A stretch of 64,000 bases of DNA from an uncultured Clostridia bacterium (GTDB lineage: Bacteria > Bacillota > Clostridia > TANB77 > CAG-508): assembly GCA_949538735.1 (NCBI GenBank), contig CATGLK010000003.1, positions 62,001-126,000 on the forward strand. Direction: 5' to 3'. Made by a program: the position numbers and the translations under genes. Positions 61,896 through 64,000 of this stretch are shown one piece after another; positions within the stretch are counted from its first letter, which is position 1; every line of letters starts with the position of its first letter. The notes below the pieces were generated by a model that ran no database searches, was not told where the DNA came from, and saw only the letters and a program-made list of their open reading frames with translations.

Positions 61896-61928
61896 TCAAA
61901 ACTTTTTTTGGCCTGTCCCAAAAAGTTT
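61896..61928. repeat. Half-unit of the palindromic repeat family
   Basis: AAACTTTTTTTGGCCTGTCCCAAAAAGTTT is a compact form of the GGGACAGGCC type and touches the recG stop codon. Confidence 0.7.
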
Positions 61929-63972
61929 AAATTTCTATTCTTTTTGCGAACTTATCTCTAATTAAATTTTTTAATTGTTGATTTTTCTCTTGTTCCAGTT
62001 TAGGGTCTTCTCCTAATATCTTCATTGCAACACTTTGCACCATTTTAAGCATTTCAATATCTTCAAACAAGTTAGCAATTTTAAATTCTGGCAGTCCATG
62101 TTGCATTGTTCCAAAAAAGTCTCCTGACCCTCTTAGTTCTAAGTCTTTTTCTGATATTACAAATCCGTCATTTGTTTCTACCATTACTTTCATCCTTTTT
62201 CTTGTGTTTTCACTTTTCCCTTCACATTTTAATATACAATATGATTGATACTCTCCTCTTCCTACTCTTCCTCTTAATTGGTGAAGTTGTGCTAATCCAA
62301 ATCTTTCAGAGTTTTCAATTACCATTATATTTGCATTTGGAACATCAACTCCTACTTCTATTACAGTTGTTGAAATTAAAATGTCTATTTCTTTGTTTTT
62401 GAATTTTTCCATTATTTCATCTTTTTCTTTTGGTTTCATCTTTCCATGGATATATTCAACTCTATATTCTGAAAAGGCTTCTGTACTATATGTTTGGTAT
62501 AATTTTTCTACTGATTTTAAGTCCATTTCTTCGTTTTCTTCTACTAGTGGACATACTATATATGCTTGTCTTCCTTCTTTTACTTGCTGTTTTATAAAGT
62601 TATTTATCCTGTCTGTCATATTTTTTCCTACTGCTATTGTTTCTATTTTCTTTCTATTTGGTGGTAATTCGTCTATTATTGATATATCTAGGTCTCCATA
62701 TAGTATTAAAGCCAGAGTTCTTGGTATTGGCGTTGCTGTCATAACTAATACATCTGGATTTTCTCCTTTTTCTGCTATTTTAGTTCTTTGTTTTACTCCA
62801 AATCTATGTTGTTCATCTGTTACTACCAGTCCTAAATTTTTAAATACTACATTTTCTTCTATTATTGCATGTGTTCCTATTAGTATGTCTATCTCACCAT
62901 TTTCTAGCCTTTGTAATATGTCTTCTTTTTTCTTTTTAGTTATTCCAGAAATTAATAATTCACACTTTATTCCTAAGTCTTCTAAAATATTTTTGAAGTT
63001 TTCTAAATGTTGTGTTGCAAGTATTGCTGTTGGTGCCATTATTGCTGCTTGATATCCTGATTTTACCGCTTTATATGCAGCACACATTGCTACTACTGTT
63101 TTTCCTGAACCTACATCTCCTTGTAATAGTCTGTTCATTGTTTTGTCAGATTCCATATCTTGCTCTATTTCTTCTAAAACTCGTCGTTGTGCATTTGTTA
63201 GTTTAAATGGTAGTGTGTTTATTACATCTGATATTTTGACTTGCTTATCAAATTGAATTCCTTTTTCTTTATACATATAGTTATTTTTCAATTGTAATAA
63301 TGCTAATTGTACACTTAGTAATTCTTCAAATACTAATCTGTTTCTTGCAGTATTGAAATCTTTAAATTCTTCTGGAAAATGTATGTGTTTTGTTGCTTCA
63401 TTTATGTTTTCTAAATTATATTCTTTTCTTATGTATTCTGGTAAAGTCTCATCTAAGTTACCATATACATCTTTTAGTCCTGCTTCCATAATTTTTCTTA
63501 TTGTGCTTTGTGGTAATCCATATGTTAATGGATATATTGGAATGATTCTTCCTGTATTTTGATTTTTTTCTTCGTTATCATATACAGGTGAATTAAATGT
63601 TATTTTTCCTGCTCTTTTACTTACTTTTCCAAAAAACTTATATTTATTCCCTATGCTAAATTTGTCTCTTAAATATGGTTGATTGAACCATGTTAATGTT
63701 GCAGAAGCTGTTTCGTCTCTTACTATTAGCTTTTGCATTGTTTTGCCTTTAAGCCTTATACTTGTCATTTTGTTGCATGCAACCGCTTCTATTAATACTT
63801 CTTCTCCATCTTCACATTCACATATGTATTTAGGTTTATTTCTATCTTCATATGTTCTCGGATAATATGTTATTAAATCATTTAATGTAAAAATACCTAA
63901 TTTGTTTAATAGTAGAACTCTACTTGGACCTACCCCTTTAATATATTTTACATCTTTTTGTAAATCTATCAT
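61927..63972 (-). CDS. recG: ATP-dependent DNA helicase RecG
   Basis: A 681-residue RecG that remodels stalled replication forks and Holliday junctions. The wedge domain (residues 1-150) has VKYIKGVGPSRVLLLNKLGI. The helicase core has Walker A LLQGDVGSGKTVVAMCAAY, MAPTAILATQHLENFK, VVTDEQHRFGVKQR (motif II D-E-Q-H), LVMTATPIPRTLALILYGD, ISTTVIEVGVDVPNANIMVI and GLAQLHQLRGRVGRGEYQSY. The C-terminal TDGFVISEKDLELRGSGDFF-like block is present. The start at 63972 follows AAGGAGAAA. Confidence 0.95.
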   Translation of the reverse strand: MIDLQKDVKYIKGVGPSRVLLLNKLGIFTLNDLITYYPRTYEDRNKPKYICECEDGEEVLIEAVACNKMTSIRLKGKTMQKLIVRDETASATLTWFNQPYLRDKFSIGNKYKFFGKVSKRAGKITFNSPVYDNEEKNQNTGRIIPIYPLTYGLPQSTIRKIMEAGLKDVYGNLDETLPEYIRKEYNLENINEATKHIHFPEEFKDFNTARNRLVFEELLSVQLALLQLKNNYMYKEKGIQFDKQVKISDVINTLPFKLTNAQRRVLEEIEQDMESDKTMNRLLQGDVGSGKTVVAMCAAYKAVKSGYQAAIMAPTAILATQHLENFKNILEDLGIKCELLISGITKKKKEDILQRLENGEIDILIGTHAIIEENVVFKNLGLVVTDEQHRFGVKQRTKIAEKGENPDVLVMTATPIPRTLALILYGDLDISIIDELPPNRKKIETIAVGKNMTDRINNFIKQQVKEGRQAYIVCPLVEENEEMDLKSVEKLYQTYSTEAFSEYRVEYIHGKMKPKEKDEIMEKFKNKEIDILISTTVIEVGVDVPNANIMVIENSERFGLAQLHQLRGRVGRGEYQSYCILKCEGKSENTRKRMKVMVETNDGFVISEKDLELRGSGDFFGTMQHGLPEFKIANLFEDIEMLKMVQSVAMKILGEDPKLEQEKNQQLKNLIRDKFAKRIEI

Positions 63973-64000
63973 TTTTTCTCCTTGGCTTTTATTTGATTTT

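Noticed and set aside
1-64000. tRNA, rRNA, tmRNA or CRISPR in the window
   Set aside because: I looked for T-loop (GGTTCGAATCC-like) signatures and evenly spaced repeats and found none, so the tRNA that would explain the recoding must be elsewhere.

Overview
The window is AT-rich DNA from an endospore-forming member of the Clostridia (Bacillota). It carries a complete eight-gene spoIIIA operon, a cwlJ-gerQ pair, a spore photoproduct lyase, RNase Y, LexA, RqcH, AddA, a class II aldolase and a BceRS-BceAB-type module. Most genes lie on the minus strand. No rRNA, tRNA, CRISPR array or prophage was seen.

The main observation concerns translation. Eight genes appear broken in a normal reading, and every break is at an in-frame CGG codon. 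In each case, skipping the C and reading the following GGN as glycine restores the conserved protein. There are eleven such sites: two in a BNR-repeat protein, two in tandem in the CwlJ-like hydrolase, two in SpoIIIAA, and one each in a PemK/MazF-like protein, SmpB, a peroxiredoxin, a RelE toxin and SpoIIIAC. The genes lie on both strands, the codon phase is always the same, and no broken gene lacks such a site. I found only three other in-frame CGG codons, all in two small unrecognised plus-strand genes (32142-32585 and 61265-61588). The simplest reading is that this lineage decodes CGGN as glycine with a +1 frame change, either through a quadruplet-reading tRNA or by slippage at an undecoded CGG. 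Genes below are annotated with the shift applied.

Layout: 1-5 kb holds a DUF362 end, an AIM24-like protein, the recoded BNR protein, a hydrolase, a 2H phosphoesterase and gerQ/cwlJ. The 5-15 kb stretch is rich in nucleotide-sanitising enzymes (Nudix, ITPase-like, MazG-like, RdgB, YjjX, CYTH) and ends with folC. The 15-19 kb stretch has the recoded MazF-like gene, two small-RNA-like elements and a putative DNA-repair radical SAM pair. The 18.6-25 kb stretch is an envelope-stress module (response regulator, kinase, ABC transporter, LiaF-like and DUF4097 proteins). The 25-37 kb stretch has small secreted proteins, smpB, fba, a peroxiredoxin, splB, an aldo-keto reductase, a DnaB-like helicase and rqcH.

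The 37-48 kb stretch has addA, a relBE-like toxin-antitoxin cassette flanked by direct repeats, a BI-1 family protein, a heterodimeric ABC exporter and lexA. The 48-64 kb stretch has rny, an adenosine-deaminase-like fusion, spoIIIAH to spoIIIAA, yebC and recG. A family of palindromic repeats built on GGGACGG/GGGACAG cores recurs in at least eight intergenic places, including inside the spoIIIA operon. All functional names are from motif recognition by eye; no database search was possible.
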